DNA of 64,000 nucleotides, taken from NCBI GenBank assembly GCA_000435755.1, contig FR889080.1, positions 1 to 64,000 on the forward strand, written 5' to 3'. Positions 8,788-17,428 of this stretch are shown one piece after another (the stretch's first letter is position 1; each line of letters starts with the position of its first letter). The DNA is from Clostridium sp. CAG:508 (GTDB lineage: Bacteria; Bacillota; Clostridia; TANB77; CAG-508). The translations under genes and the position numbers were made by a program. Below the pieces are notes generated by a model. It had not been told where the DNA came from. It saw only the letters and a list, made by a program, of their open reading frames with translations, and ran no database searches.

Positions 8788-10080
8788 ATGATAGACATTA
8801 AATTTTTAAGAGAAAACCCAGATGTAGTTAAGGAAAATATAAAAAAGAAATTCCAAGACCATAAACTTGTATTAGTTGATGAAGTCCTTGAATTAGATGC
8901 TAAAAACCGTGAAGCAAAACTAAATGGTGATGATTTAAGAAGTAAAAGAAATTCATTAAGTAGTGAAATCGGTAACTTAATGAAACAAGGCAAAAAAGCT
9001 GAAGCAGAAAGTATAAAAGCACAAGTACAAGAAATTAACAACAAATTACTTGAAAATGAAAAACTTGAAGAAGAATATTCTGCACAAATTCAAGAAAAAA
9101 TGATGAAAATTCCTAACATTATTCATGAGTCAGTTCCTATTGGAAAAGATGATAGTGAAAATGTTGAGATTCAAAAGTTTGGAGAACCAGTTGTTCCAAG
9201 TTATGAAATTCCATATCATACAGATATTATGGAAGCATTTGAAGGTATTGACTTAGACGCTGCTCGTAGAGTTGCTGGTAATGGCTTTTATTATTTAATG
9301 GGTGATATTGCTAGACTTCATTCTGCAGTTATTTCTTATGCTAGAGATTTTATGATAAATAAAGGGTTTACCTATTGTGTTCCACCTTTTATGATTCGTA
9401 GCAGTGTAGTGACTGGTGTTATGAGCTTTGAAGAAATGGACGCAATGATGTATAAAATAGAAGGAGAAGATTTATATTTAATTGGTACAAGTGAACATTC
9501 TATGATTGGTAAATTTAAAGACCAAATTCTTCAAAAGGATAAAGTTCCTTATACAATGACTTCATATTCTCCTTGTTTTAGAAAAGAAAAAGGTGCTCAT
9601 GGTATTGAAGAACGTGGCGTTTACCGTATTCATCAATTTGAAAAGCAAGAAATGATTGTTGTTTGTGAACCTGAAGATAGTTGGAATTGGTATGATAAAT
9701 TATGGTCATACACAGTTGAGTTGTTTAGAAACATGGATATTCCAGTTCGTACTCTTGAATGTTGCAGTGGTGATTTAGCTGACTTAAAAGCTAAAAGCTG
9801 TGATGTTGAAGCTTGGAGCCCTAGACAACAAAAATACTTTGAAGTTGGTAGCTGTTCTAACTTAACTGATGCTCAAGCTAGACGTTTAGGTATTAGAATT
9901 AAGGGAGAAAAACAAAATTATTTTGCTCATACTTTGAACAATACAGTTGTTGCCCCACCTCGTATGTTAATTGCTTTACTTGAAAATAATTATCAAGAAG
10001 ATGGAAGTGTTAAAATTCCTGAAGTTTTATGGCCATATATGGGTGGAACTAAGGTTTTGGAGGTTAAAAATGTTCATTAA
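8788..10080 (+). CDS. serS: Seryl-tRNA synthetase
   Basis: Class II aminoacyl-tRNA synthetase charging tRNA-Ser. The N-terminal 110 residues form the long antiparallel coiled coil that holds the tRNA variable arm (KRNSLSSEIGNLMKQGKKAE). The catalytic core has GTSEHSMIG, motif 2 around FRKEKGAHGIEERGVYRIHQFEK and motif 3 around NNTVVAPPRMLIALLENN. Length 430 is typical. The substrate loop reads GTSEHSM rather than the more familiar PTAEV, pointing to a SerRS subtype seen in some Clostridia. It overlaps engB by 11 nt. Confidence 0.95.
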   Translation: MIDIKFLRENPDVVKENIKKKFQDHKLVLVDEVLELDAKNREAKLNGDDLRSKRNSLSSEIGNLMKQGKKAEAESIKAQVQEINNKLLENEKLEEEYSAQIQEKMMKIPNIIHESVPIGKDDSENVEIQKFGEPVVPSYEIPYHTDIMEAFEGIDLDAARRVAGNGFYYLMGDIARLHSAVISYARDFMINKGFTYCVPPFMIRSSVVTGVMSFEEMDAMMYKIEGEDLYLIGTSEHSMIGKFKDQILQKDKVPYTMTSYSPCFRKEKGAHGIEERGVYRIHQFEKQEMIVVCEPEDSWNWYDKLWSYTVELFRNMDIPVRTLECCSGDLADLKAKSCDVEAWSPRQQKYFEVGSCSNLTDAQARRLGIRIKGEKQNYFAHTLNNTVVAPPRMLIALLENNYQEDGSVKIPEVLWPYMGGTKVLEVKNVH

Positions 10081-10651
10081 AAATCCAGAATTTAGAATTT
10101 CTGCAGTTAGTCCTAAGCAATATCCTGATGATGGATTACCTCAAGTTGTATTGGTTGGAAAGTCTAATGTTGGAAAGTCTAGTTTTATAAATACATTAGT
10201 TAATCGAAAAAAATTAGCTAGAACCAGCAGTGAGCCTGGTAAAACAAGACAAATAAATTTTTATAATATGGATGAAAAGTTTTACTTAGTTGACTTGCCT
10301 GGTTATGGTTTTAGTAAAATGTCTAAGCAAGAACAAGCGAAAGTTGGAACTTTTATTGAAGAATACTTACAAAAAAGTAAAAATATTTCTTTAATAATAT
10401 TTTTAATAGATATTAGGCATGACCCTACTGCTAATGATAAACTTATGTATGATTACATTTTTAAAACTAATTTACCTTGTATTGTAATCGCAAATAAAGC
10501 AGATAAAATAGCTGTTACAAAGGTAGATAATGCAGTAACTAATTTGCAAAATATTTTAAATCCATTAAAAGATATTGCATTTTTTCCATGTTCTAGTGAG
10601 AGAAAAATATATACAGACAGAGTTTGGGAAGAAATAGAAAAATATATATAG
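10070..10651 (+). CDS. engB: Ribosome biogenesis GTPase EngB/YsxC
   Basis: Essential GTPase needed for late large-subunit assembly. The frame opens further upstream, but the ATG at 10070, preceded by GGAGG and overlapping the serS 3' end by 11 nt, gives the standard 193-residue protein starting MFIKNPEF. G motifs: GKSNVGKSS (P-loop), a Thr-containing switch I (SEPGKTRQINFY), DLPGYG (G3) and NKAD (G4). It is probably translationally coupled to serS. A terminator follows immediately. Confidence 0.95.
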   Translation: MFIKNPEFRISAVSPKQYPDDGLPQVVLVGKSNVGKSSFINTLVNRKKLARTSSEPGKTRQINFYNMDEKFYLVDLPGYGFSKMSKQEQAKVGTFIEEYLQKSKNISLIIFLIDIRHDPTANDKLMYDYIFKTNLPCIVIANKADKIAVTKVDNAVTNLQNILNPLKDIAFFPCSSERKIYTDRVWEEIEKYI

Positions 10652-10655
10652 TTAA

Positions 10656-10690
10656 AAAATCGACAAGATATGACATATTTTGTCGATTTT
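10656..10690 (+). terminator. Terminator of serS-engB
   Basis: An 11-bp perfect stem (10656-10666 with 10680-10690) ends in a TTTT run directly after the engB stop codon. Confidence 0.8.
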
Positions 10691-10692
10691 CA

Positions 10693-10744
10693 TTGACTAT
10701 TTACTCCTAAAGTATTATAATAAGTTCACGCTCTTAGTAAGAGC
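10693..10744 (+). promoter_or_regulatory. Strong promoter and 5' hairpin of the orphan gene at 10771
   Basis: TTGACT (10693-10698), a 17-nt spacer and TATAAT (10716-10721) give a predicted start near 10728. The transcript would begin almost directly with a 6-bp hairpin (10730-10744, GCTCTTAGTAAGAGC) followed by a T-rich stretch. That hairpin could stabilise the 5' end or act as an attenuator. Confidence 0.7.
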
Positions 10745-10770
10745 AAATTTTTTATTGGAGGATTTCGACT

Positions 10771-11019
10771 ATGGGTAAATTGCGGAGATTTATTATTGTA
10801 AGTTTTATGACAGAAGAGCATGCAAAAGCTGCGCTTCTCGAAACGAAGTCGAACTTCTATCAAGGAGTTCGTGCAAATGCTCACGATTTTAATCACGTAA
10901 AGGGCAATACCGTGTTTTTTATGAGTACTAGGGACAGTGCTCGTGACCATAAAATCAAAGAATTTTTGATGTCGCAGGAAGGTTCGCTTCCTCATGTATG
11001 TCGTTTCCAGGTTGGATAA
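10771..11019 (+). CDS. Orphan 82-aa protein of atypical composition, unknown function
   Basis: Not recognised. It has a consensus promoter, GGAGG before the ATG, and a terminator straight after, so it is a single-gene unit. The protein is soluble and basic with no membrane segment. Its codons use many more C and G endings (CTC, TCG, CGT, GCG) than the genes on either side, a sign of transfer or of different selection. A longer ORF on the opposite strand over the same bases lacks these signals. The gene at 62676 has a similar composition and setting, but no clear sequence similarity is visible between the two. Confidence 0.65.
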   Translation: MGKLRRFIIVSFMTEEHAKAALLETKSNFYQGVRANAHDFNHVKGNTVFFMSTRDSARDHKIKEFLMSQEGSLPHVCRFQVG

Positions 11020-11028
11020 TCTTTTAAT

Positions 11029-11060
11029 AAAGAGGGTGGTTTTAATAAACCATCCTCTTT
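11029..11060. terminator. Terminator between the orphan gene and DUF951
   Basis: A 14-bp stem with one G-T pair (11029-11042 with 11047-11060), placed between two convergent genes. The T-run is short, but it can serve both sides. Confidence 0.75.
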
Positions 11061-11065
11061 GTTTG

Positions 11066-11242
11066 TTATCTTTCTTTTTTAGTTATTGCTTTCAATGCTT
11101 TAGGACGTTCTAAAACAACTACATGTCCACATCCTAAACACTTCATTTTAAAATCAACACCAACTCTAGTCAATTCCCATAGTTTACTTCCACAAGGATG
11201 TTGTTTTTTTGTTCTAACAATATCGCCTACATTATATTCCAT
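11066..11242 (-). CDS. DUF951 zinc-ribbon-like small protein, 58 aa
   Basis: A short gene found by translating the minus strand from the ATG at 11242. The product starts MEYNVGDIVRTKKQHPCGS and continues through LWELTRVGVDFKMKCLGCGH to VVLERPKALKAI. This matches the DUF951 pattern: VGD, then KxxHPCG, then a CxxCG knuckle, then RxK. The family is widespread in Firmicutes; the Cys residues suggest metal or nucleic acid binding, but the role is not known. GGAGTGAG precedes the start. It lies 18 nt upstream of the gltX stop side's end and may share a transcript with other minus genes. Confidence 0.88.
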   Translation of the reverse strand: MEYNVGDIVRTKKQHPCGSKLWELTRVGVDFKMKCLGCGHVVVLERPKALKAITKKER

Positions 11243-11260
11243 AGGAACTCACTCCTTTTT

Positions 11261-12913
11261 TTATTTTTCAATTATATTTTTAAATCTTTTTTCTACGCTT
11301 TCTTTTCCTAATACTTGCATAATTTCATATAAGTCTGGCGTTTGTTGTCTTCCTGTTAACGAAACCCTTAATACTGTACTAACATCGCCAACATGTGCTT
11401 TCCATTTTTCAGGTTCTTGTTTGAACATTTTTACTTCTCTAGCATATCCTAATTCTTCTGATAAATCTTTTATTTTATCAAACCATGTTTGTTTATCATC
11501 ATTTATATTAAAATATTTTTCTAGGTATAATGATAATATTTTTTTAATTTCTTCTTTATCATTTATTTTAGCATATTCAAAGTTATTGTCTAAACTAAAG
11601 AATTTTTCATCATACATATAGTAAATTGCATTTTTTATTTCTGCCCATTTAGATATATCTTTTCTAGGTTTAGCTGTTCCTCTTTCAATTCCAAATACTT
11701 TTAAAGCATATTCTTTATCTTGTAACATTTCTTCAAGTTCTTTGTCATAACGTTTTGCCCAGTTTAAAGAATCTTCATATACTCTTTCTTTAGAATATGT
11801 AGATATAACATTTTTTGATATGTCTAATAATTTTATCATATCAAAAATTGCTCCACTTACACTCATTTTGTTAAGTTCAAATTCAAATTCTGATATATCT
11901 TTATCTGGATTTGATCTTTTCCATGTTTCAAAGTTTGAATTTGCTATATTTAATAAATATTGATATACAGCTTCTGCTGGTATTCCTTCTTCATGATAAT
12001 AACTAACTGCTGCTTCTGGGTCTTTACGTTTACTAATTTTACGTTTTTTGCCTTCATCATCTTTTAATATTGCTGATGTATGTGCATATTTAGGTACTGC
12101 AAATCCTAAGGCTTTAAATAACTCTAAATGAAGTGGTACTGAGGATAACCATTCGTCAGCACGAATTACATGTGTAACTCTCATTAAGTGGTCATCAACA
12201 GCGTGTGCAAAATGGTATGTTGGTAAACCATCTGCTTTTATAATAACTATATCTTGATCATTTTCAGGAAATTCAACATTTCCTTTTATTACATCATGAT
12301 GTCTAATTTTTCTTTCTTCATTTCCCATAGATTTAAATCTAACTATATATGGTTCACCAGCTTTTATTTTTTTTGCCGCTTCTTCTACTGATAAATTACG
12401 GTATGTTGCCCATACTCCATAATAACCAGGTCTAATTTTAGCTGCTTCTTGTTTTTTACGCATTTCATCAAGTTCTTCTGGAGTTGCAAAACATGGGTAT
12501 GCTCTACCTTGTTCTATTAAATATTTAGCAAAAGCCTGATATATGTCCTTTCTGGCACTTTGTTTATATGGTCCATAATTACCTTTTTCTTCAGTTTCAT
12601 TTATCATACCTTCGTCAAATACAATTCCAAAATCTTTAACTGCTTCTACTATTTGTACTACACCATTTTCAATTAACCTTTTTTGGTCTGTATCTTCTAT
12701 CCTTAATATACTAACACCTTTAGTTTGTTTTGCAAGTGTTGTACATATAATGCTTTGATATAACCCACCAATATGAACATACCCTGTTGGGCTTGGTGCA
12801 AAACGCACTACCATTGCTCCTTCTGGTAAGTTTCTTTCTGGATATTTTTCCTCATAATATGAAATTGGCTTTGCATTTGGAAATATTAAATTTGCTAAAT
12901 CCTTATAATCCAT
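11261..12913 (-). CDS. gltX: Glutamyl-tRNA synthetase
   Basis: Class I synthetase charging tRNA-Glu. The Rossmann core begins at about residue 36 (VVRFAPSPTGYVHIGG, with HIGG as the HIGH motif) and carries KISKRKDPEAA as the KMSKS-type loop. It is 550 residues against roughly 480-500 for common forms; the extra length lies at the N-terminus (about 30 residues before the core) and in the helical anticodon-binding half. No T-box is visible upstream; only 55 nt separate it from the RNase J gene. Confidence 0.95.
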   Translation of the reverse strand: MDYKDLANLIFPNAKPISYYEEKYPERNLPEGAMVVRFAPSPTGYVHIGGLYQSIICTTLAKQTKGVSILRIEDTDQKRLIENGVVQIVEAVKDFGIVFDEGMINETEEKGNYGPYKQSARKDIYQAFAKYLIEQGRAYPCFATPEELDEMRKKQEAAKIRPGYYGVWATYRNLSVEEAAKKIKAGEPYIVRFKSMGNEERKIRHHDVIKGNVEFPENDQDIVIIKADGLPTYHFAHAVDDHLMRVTHVIRADEWLSSVPLHLELFKALGFAVPKYAHTSAILKDDEGKKRKISKRKDPEAAVSYYHEEGIPAEAVYQYLLNIANSNFETWKRSNPDKDISEFEFELNKMSVSGAIFDMIKLLDISKNVISTYSKERVYEDSLNWAKRYDKELEEMLQDKEYALKVFGIERGTAKPRKDISKWAEIKNAIYYMYDEKFFSLDNNFEYAKINDKEEIKKILSLYLEKYFNINDDKQTWFDKIKDLSEELGYAREVKMFKQEPEKWKAHVGDVSTVLRVSLTGRQQTPDLYEIMQVLGKESVEKRFKNIIEK

Positions 12914-12968
12914 TTTTCTCTTCCCCTTTTCAAAATAATTTAATTCTAAATGTTTAATTTTGAAATAA

Positions 12969-14858
12969 TTAAACTTCGGTAATAATTGGTAAAATCATAG
13001 GATTTCTTTTTGTTTTTTCAAATATATAGTCTCTTAGAGTATCTTTTAGGTTTGATTTTATTGTTGACCAGTCTGTAATGTGACCTTCTTCACATTTTTT
13101 TACTTCTTCATAAATTACTCTTTTAATGTCTTCCATTAAATTTTCTGATTCTCTAACATATACGAAACCTCTTGATACTACATCTGGTTCTGATACTATT
13201 TCTCCTGTATCTGAATCCATTGCAACAACTATAACTATTAATCCATCTTGTGATAAGTGTTGTCTGTCACGAAGTACTATATTTCCAACGTCTCCAACGC
13301 CTAGTCCATCTACTAAAACTTTTCCATTTGGTACTGAAGTAGTAAGTGTTGCTTCATTTTCATTTAGTTCTAATATTCTACCATTTGTCATCATAAATAT
13401 ATTTTTAGCTTCTATTCCTAGTTTTTTAGCTGTTTCTGAATGTGCTCTAAGTTGTCTATATTCACCATGTACTGGTATAAAGAATTTTGGTTTTGCTAAA
13501 GTGATTATCAATTTTTGTTCTTCTTGACATGCGTGACCTGATACGTGCACATCTTCTAATGAGCTATATATAACCTCTGCTCCTATTTTCATAAGGTCAT
13601 CTATTACTTTTGATACGTATTTTTCATTTCCCGGAATTGGAGTAGCTGATATTATTACCATATCATTTGGAGTTATAGTAACTTTTTTATGGTCTCCATT
13701 TGCCATTCTAGTTAATGCAGACATTGCTTCTCCTTGGCTTCCTGTAGTTATAATAACTAATTGATCATCTCTATAGTTTTTGATATTATCAATATCAATA
13801 AATACATTCTCGGCATCTTGTATATAACCAAGCTCCATTGCTGCTTCTATCATATTCATCATGCTTCTACCACATACAGCAATTTTTCTTCCATATTTAA
13901 TTGAAGAATTTACTATTTGTTGTACACGGTGTACATTTGATGCAAATGTTGCAACAACTATTCTTTTTGAATTATTTAAGAATAGTTTATCAAATACTTC
14001 TCCAACAGAGCTTTCAGACATTGTAAATCCTTTTCTTTCACTGTTTGTACTATCTGAAAGTAATGCTAAAATTCCTTCATTACCTAATTCTGCAATTCTG
14101 TTTAAGTCAATTACTTTATCATCTATTGGTGTATAATCTATTTTAAAGTCACCTGTGTGAAGTATTGTTCCCACTGGTGTTTTAATTGCAAGCATTACGG
14201 CATCTGGAATACTATGGTTACTGCTAATAAATTCCACTTGCATATTTTTAAATTTAACTGTTTGACCTTGTTCTACAATGTTTAATTTTGTAGTATTTAC
14301 TAAGTTATGTTCCTCTAATTTATTTTTGATTAATGATACTGTTAATCTAGTAGCATATATTGGAATGTTAATTTGTTTTAATATATATGGAATTGCTCCA
14401 ATATGATCCTCATGTCCGTGTGTTATAACTAACCCTTTTACTTTTTCTTGATTTTTTAATAAATATGTTATATCAGGTATTACTAAGTCTACACCTAGCA
14501 TATCATTTCCTGGAAACTCTAATCCACAGTCTACTAATATTATCTCGTCTTCATATTCAAAAACTGTAATATTTTTTCCTATTTCTTGTAATCCACCTAA
14601 TGGAATAATTTTTAAATTAGGTTTTTTGAAATTAAATTGCATAATTTCTTTGTTAGTTGACCTATTATTTCTTGTTCTAGTATTTGTATTTCTTTTTGTA
14701 GTAGGTCTTTTCTTTTCTACTGTGGCCTTTTTTTCTCCTTCTATTTCTTTTTTGTTTTGATTAACTCTGTTGTTTTTTCTAACTGAGTATCCTTTTTTCT
14801 CTCTTCTCTCAGTACTCTCTTTTTGTCTAGTATCCTTTTGTTTTAATTCATTTGTCAT
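12969..14858 (-). CDS. rnjA: Ribonuclease J with a basic N-terminal tail
   Basis: Metallo-beta-lactamase/beta-CASP nuclease with 5'-3' exo and endo activity; the main RNA-decay enzyme in many Firmicutes. The first ~75 residues are a disordered Lys/Arg/Asn-rich tail. The core then starts LKIIPLGGLQEIGKN, with the zinc motif HGHEDH at 147-152 and later HTGDFK and SGHACQEEQ. The 629 residues exceed the usual ~555 because of this tail, which may bind RNA or partners. The start at 14858 is supported by GAAGGAG upstream; Met73 is a possible alternative. The 5' leader is about 225 nt. Confidence 0.95.
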   Translation of the reverse strand: MTNELKQKDTRQKESTERREKKGYSVRKNNRVNQNKKEIEGEKKATVEKKRPTTKRNTNTRTRNNRSTNKEIMQFNFKKPNLKIIPLGGLQEIGKNITVFEYEDEIILVDCGLEFPGNDMLGVDLVIPDITYLLKNQEKVKGLVITHGHEDHIGAIPYILKQINIPIYATRLTVSLIKNKLEEHNLVNTTKLNIVEQGQTVKFKNMQVEFISSNHSIPDAVMLAIKTPVGTILHTGDFKIDYTPIDDKVIDLNRIAELGNEGILALLSDSTNSERKGFTMSESSVGEVFDKLFLNNSKRIVVATFASNVHRVQQIVNSSIKYGRKIAVCGRSMMNMIEAAMELGYIQDAENVFIDIDNIKNYRDDQLVIITTGSQGEAMSALTRMANGDHKKVTITPNDMVIISATPIPGNEKYVSKVIDDLMKIGAEVIYSSLEDVHVSGHACQEEQKLIITLAKPKFFIPVHGEYRQLRAHSETAKKLGIEAKNIFMMTNGRILELNENEATLTTSVPNGKVLVDGLGVGDVGNIVLRDRQHLSQDGLIVIVVAMDSDTGEIVSEPDVVSRGFVYVRESENLMEDIKRVIYEEVKKCEEGHITDWSTIKSNLKDTLRDYIFEKTKRNPMILPIITEV

Positions 14859-15090
14859 TAAAAATTTCTCTCCTTCTTTTTTAAATTGTTGTTTTTCTCA
14901 TTATTTTATTTATTACATCAACAATAATATATCTGTAGCTTTTGCACAGATATTTTATCCAAAACTTTTAAATATATTTCCTTTTCCGCCCTAAAATATA
15001 TTTTTTAAGTTTCTATTTTTAATTTTAAATCCGCTCTTATAATAAACAATATAAATCTCTTCTTTACCATATTGGTAACAACTGTTAATT

Positions 15091-15119
15091 ATTATACTAT
15101 TTTTTCTCACTTTTGTCAA
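15091..15119 (-). promoter_or_regulatory. Consensus promoter of the RNase J gene inside the ROK gene end
   Basis: Read on minus: TTGACA (15119-15114), exactly 17 nt, then TATAAT (15096-15091), a perfect sigma-A consensus. The -35 box overlaps the stop codon of the ROK kinase gene. The transcript would start near 15084, leaving a leader of about 225 nt that contains an 8-bp hairpin (14929-14936 with 14946-14953). Confidence 0.85.
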
Positions 15120-16003
15120 ATAGTTGCTCCAATGATGCCTGCATCATTGCCAAGAAGTGTTAATTCTATATCTGGAATTCTATCTTTATAAAAAGATTTT
15201 CTTCCATTATAGTATTTTTCTAAAAATGGTTTGTATAATATTTCTTCAAAATATACAAAACCTCCACCTAAACATATTGCTTGTGGTGCAAATATGTCTA
15301 TAATATTTGATAAGCCAATATTTAGGTTGTCAATATATTCCTCTAATATCTTTTTAATATTTTCTTCTTTAGCTCTCCATTTCAAAATTTCTAATAAGTC
15401 TTTTGAAGAAACTTCTTTTGACAAATTCATTTCATCTATTAATTTATCTTTTAATCTTTTAACAGAACAAAGTGTTTCGAAACATCCAGTTTTTCCACAA
15501 TTACATTTAATCCCATTTTTATCAATTACCATATGTCCTATTTCCATTCCTGGATTTTGTATTGGTTTTAATTCCTTACCATTCATAAATACACTTGCTC
15601 CAATACCAGTTCCTAAACATAAAAATACTGCATCTTGATATTCTTTTAATGCTCCATACGTTTTTTCAGCTAGTCCCGCACATTTAGCATCATTCTTTAA
15701 CAGTACAGGTATATCAAAATGTTCCATCAAAATAGATGAAATATCAAATTCTTTTATCTTTAGATTTATAAGATTTGTTAATACACCATCTCTTGGCGTT
15801 CCTGGTGATCCTATTCCAATTTTTTCTATGTTATGGTTCTCTTTAATTTTTGATATAATTTCTATAATGTATGTAGATATTTCTGCTTTAGCTTGATCTC
15901 CTACAGTTTTTATATCTTTTTCAAATTTTTCTATAATTTTCCCGTTTTCATTTACTATTCCTATAGCAACATGACTGCCACCCATATCAATTCCAATTTT
16001 CAT
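15116..16003 (-). CDS. ROK-family sugar kinase (glucokinase-like)
   Basis: ROK proteins phosphorylate glucose or related hexoses, and some act as repressors. There is no N-terminal DNA-binding domain here, so a kinase is likely. Seen: ATP-binding start KIGIDMGGSHVAIGI, a DIKTVGD segment, the central EIGHMVI with the zinc motif CNCGKTGCFET, and ICLGGG near the end. Length 295 is standard. Substrate specificity cannot be read from the sequence. A terminator for the pilus operon lies just upstream. Confidence 0.9.
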   Translation of the reverse strand: MKIGIDMGGSHVAIGIVNENGKIIEKFEKDIKTVGDQAKAEISTYIIEIISKIKENHNIEKIGIGSPGTPRDGVLTNLINLKIKEFDISSILMEHFDIPVLLKNDAKCAGLAEKTYGALKEYQDAVFLCLGTGIGASVFMNGKELKPIQNPGMEIGHMVIDKNGIKCNCGKTGCFETLCSVKRLKDKLIDEMNLSKEVSSKDLLEILKWRAKEENIKKILEEYIDNLNIGLSNIIDIFAPQAICLGGGFVYFEEILYKPFLEKYYNGRKSFYKDRIPDIELTLLGNDAGIIGATI

Positions 16004-16024
16004 TTTATTCTCCTTTACAATGCT

Positions 16025-16053
16025 AAAAAGCTCCGTTTATAACAGAGCTTTTT
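16025..16053 (-). terminator. Terminator of the type IV pilus operon
   Basis: A 9-bp stem (16025-16033 with 16045-16053), A-rich on one side and T-rich on the other, lies 9 nt past the pilC stop codon. It can work in both directions. Confidence 0.85.
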
Positions 16054-16061
16054 ATATTTTA

Positions 16062-17411
16062 CTATATATCTAGACCATCTAACATGAATCCACCCATATA
16101 TAAGTTGATACATGGTACAAGAAGGACCACAACAAGGAATATTATTAATGTACCAACAAATAAGTACGAAATCTCTGGTAATACTTTCATGATTTTACTT
16201 AGGCTATTTTGAATATCCACATCCATATAATCTAATAATTTTTCCATCATATCTGGAAGGTCAGTTTGCATACCTATTTTTAACATTTCTACTTCCATAG
16301 CTGAGCATAAACCTGATTTTTCAAATGGCTCAATCCATGAAGCTCCTATTAATATATTATTTATAGAAGTTTCTACTATTGAAAGTAAAACGTAGTTTTT
16401 TATAACTGATTTACTAACTTCTAGTGCCTCTTGAATTCTCATTCCATTTCTTAAATTCAATAGCATCGCTCTCATAAGTCTTGAAAAATCGATTCCAAAT
16501 ACTAATCTACCAAATACTGGAGCTTTATATTTAAAATAGTGCCAGTTGTATTTTCCCTTTGGCGTATTTATATATCCCATAATTAATAATAGAATAACTC
16601 CTATAATTGCGACAGGAATATACCAAATTTTTCCAAAGTTATCAACCAGATTCATAAACCATAAAGTTGGACCAGGCAGTGTAGTTCCCTGACCTATTGA
16701 TGCAAATACTTTCTGGATTTCCGGTAATATAAATATTGTTCCACCAATTAATAATAGAAATATACCTATAAATTGTAGTAAATTAGGTATTAATATTTTC
16801 TTTATTCTTTTGCTTCTCGTAGTTGTATCTTCCAAGTATTCAACTGCTTGTTGTAGAGAATTTGTAAGCGAACCAGAAAGTTCTCCTACTTTTATCATGT
16901 TAATATATACATATGGAAAAATATTAGAATAGTATTCCATTGTTGTATACATATATTCTCCGCCTTCTACACCTGCTAATATATCCTCTAATACTCCTTT
17001 AAAAGATAAGTTTTCTGTACTATTTATTATAGTGCTTAGAGCATGAATATTATTGAAGTCTGCCTTTTTTAATAAGTAAAAATTCTGTGTAAATATAATA
17101 ACATCTTTTATAGTTATTTTCTGTCCAGCAGCTAGGATTAAGTTTATTTTCTCCCTAGCACTTGGTCTATAATCTTCTCTACCTTGAAGTACGCTTGCCG
17201 AATTAGCAGTTTTCATTATACCATCAATATCAATAATGTTCTTTTTTGGAACTTTGCTTTTCTTACTTCTATAGCTAACTTGTATAACTTCTATAGGCAT
17301 CAAATCATTTGATTTTAATTTTTTTACTAGAGTATTTTTACTAGATTCTTCAACCTTATTTCGTACAATTTGCCCTCTTCTAGTTACAGCTCTATATATA
17401 TATTCAGGCAT
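16062..17411 (-). CDS. pilC: Type IV pilus inner-membrane platform protein PilC/GspF
   Basis: The polytopic platform on which the PilB and PilT motors act. It has two GspF repeats, each ending in hydrophobic helices (TM near residues 205-235, 262-282 and 415-440); the pattern KVGELSGSLTNSLQQ followed by GLCSAMEVEMLKIGMQTDLP is typical of the duplicated domain. An N-terminal extension of about 100 residues starts MPEYIYRAVTRRGQ. Length 449 is slightly above the usual ~400. It is the last gene of the operon. Confidence 0.93.
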   Translation of the reverse strand: MPEYIYRAVTRRGQIVRNKVEESSKNTLVKKLKSNDLMPIEVIQVSYRSKKSKVPKKNIIDIDGIMKTANSASVLQGREDYRPSAREKINLILAAGQKITIKDVIIFTQNFYLLKKADFNNIHALSTIINSTENLSFKGVLEDILAGVEGGEYMYTTMEYYSNIFPYVYINMIKVGELSGSLTNSLQQAVEYLEDTTTRSKRIKKILIPNLLQFIGIFLLLIGGTIFILPEIQKVFASIGQGTTLPGPTLWFMNLVDNFGKIWYIPVAIIGVILLLIMGYINTPKGKYNWHYFKYKAPVFGRLVFGIDFSRLMRAMLLNLRNGMRIQEALEVSKSVIKNYVLLSIVETSINNILIGASWIEPFEKSGLCSAMEVEMLKIGMQTDLPDMMEKLLDYMDVDIQNSLSKIMKVLPEISYLFVGTLIIFLVVVLLVPCINLYMGGFMLDGLDI

Positions 17412-17428
17412 GAGTTTACCTCCTTTTC

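Noticed and set aside
10726..10995. Minus-strand ORF of 89 codons opposite the orphan gene at 10771
   Set aside because: It has no ribosome site, and the plus-strand gene has promoter, GGAGG and terminator.
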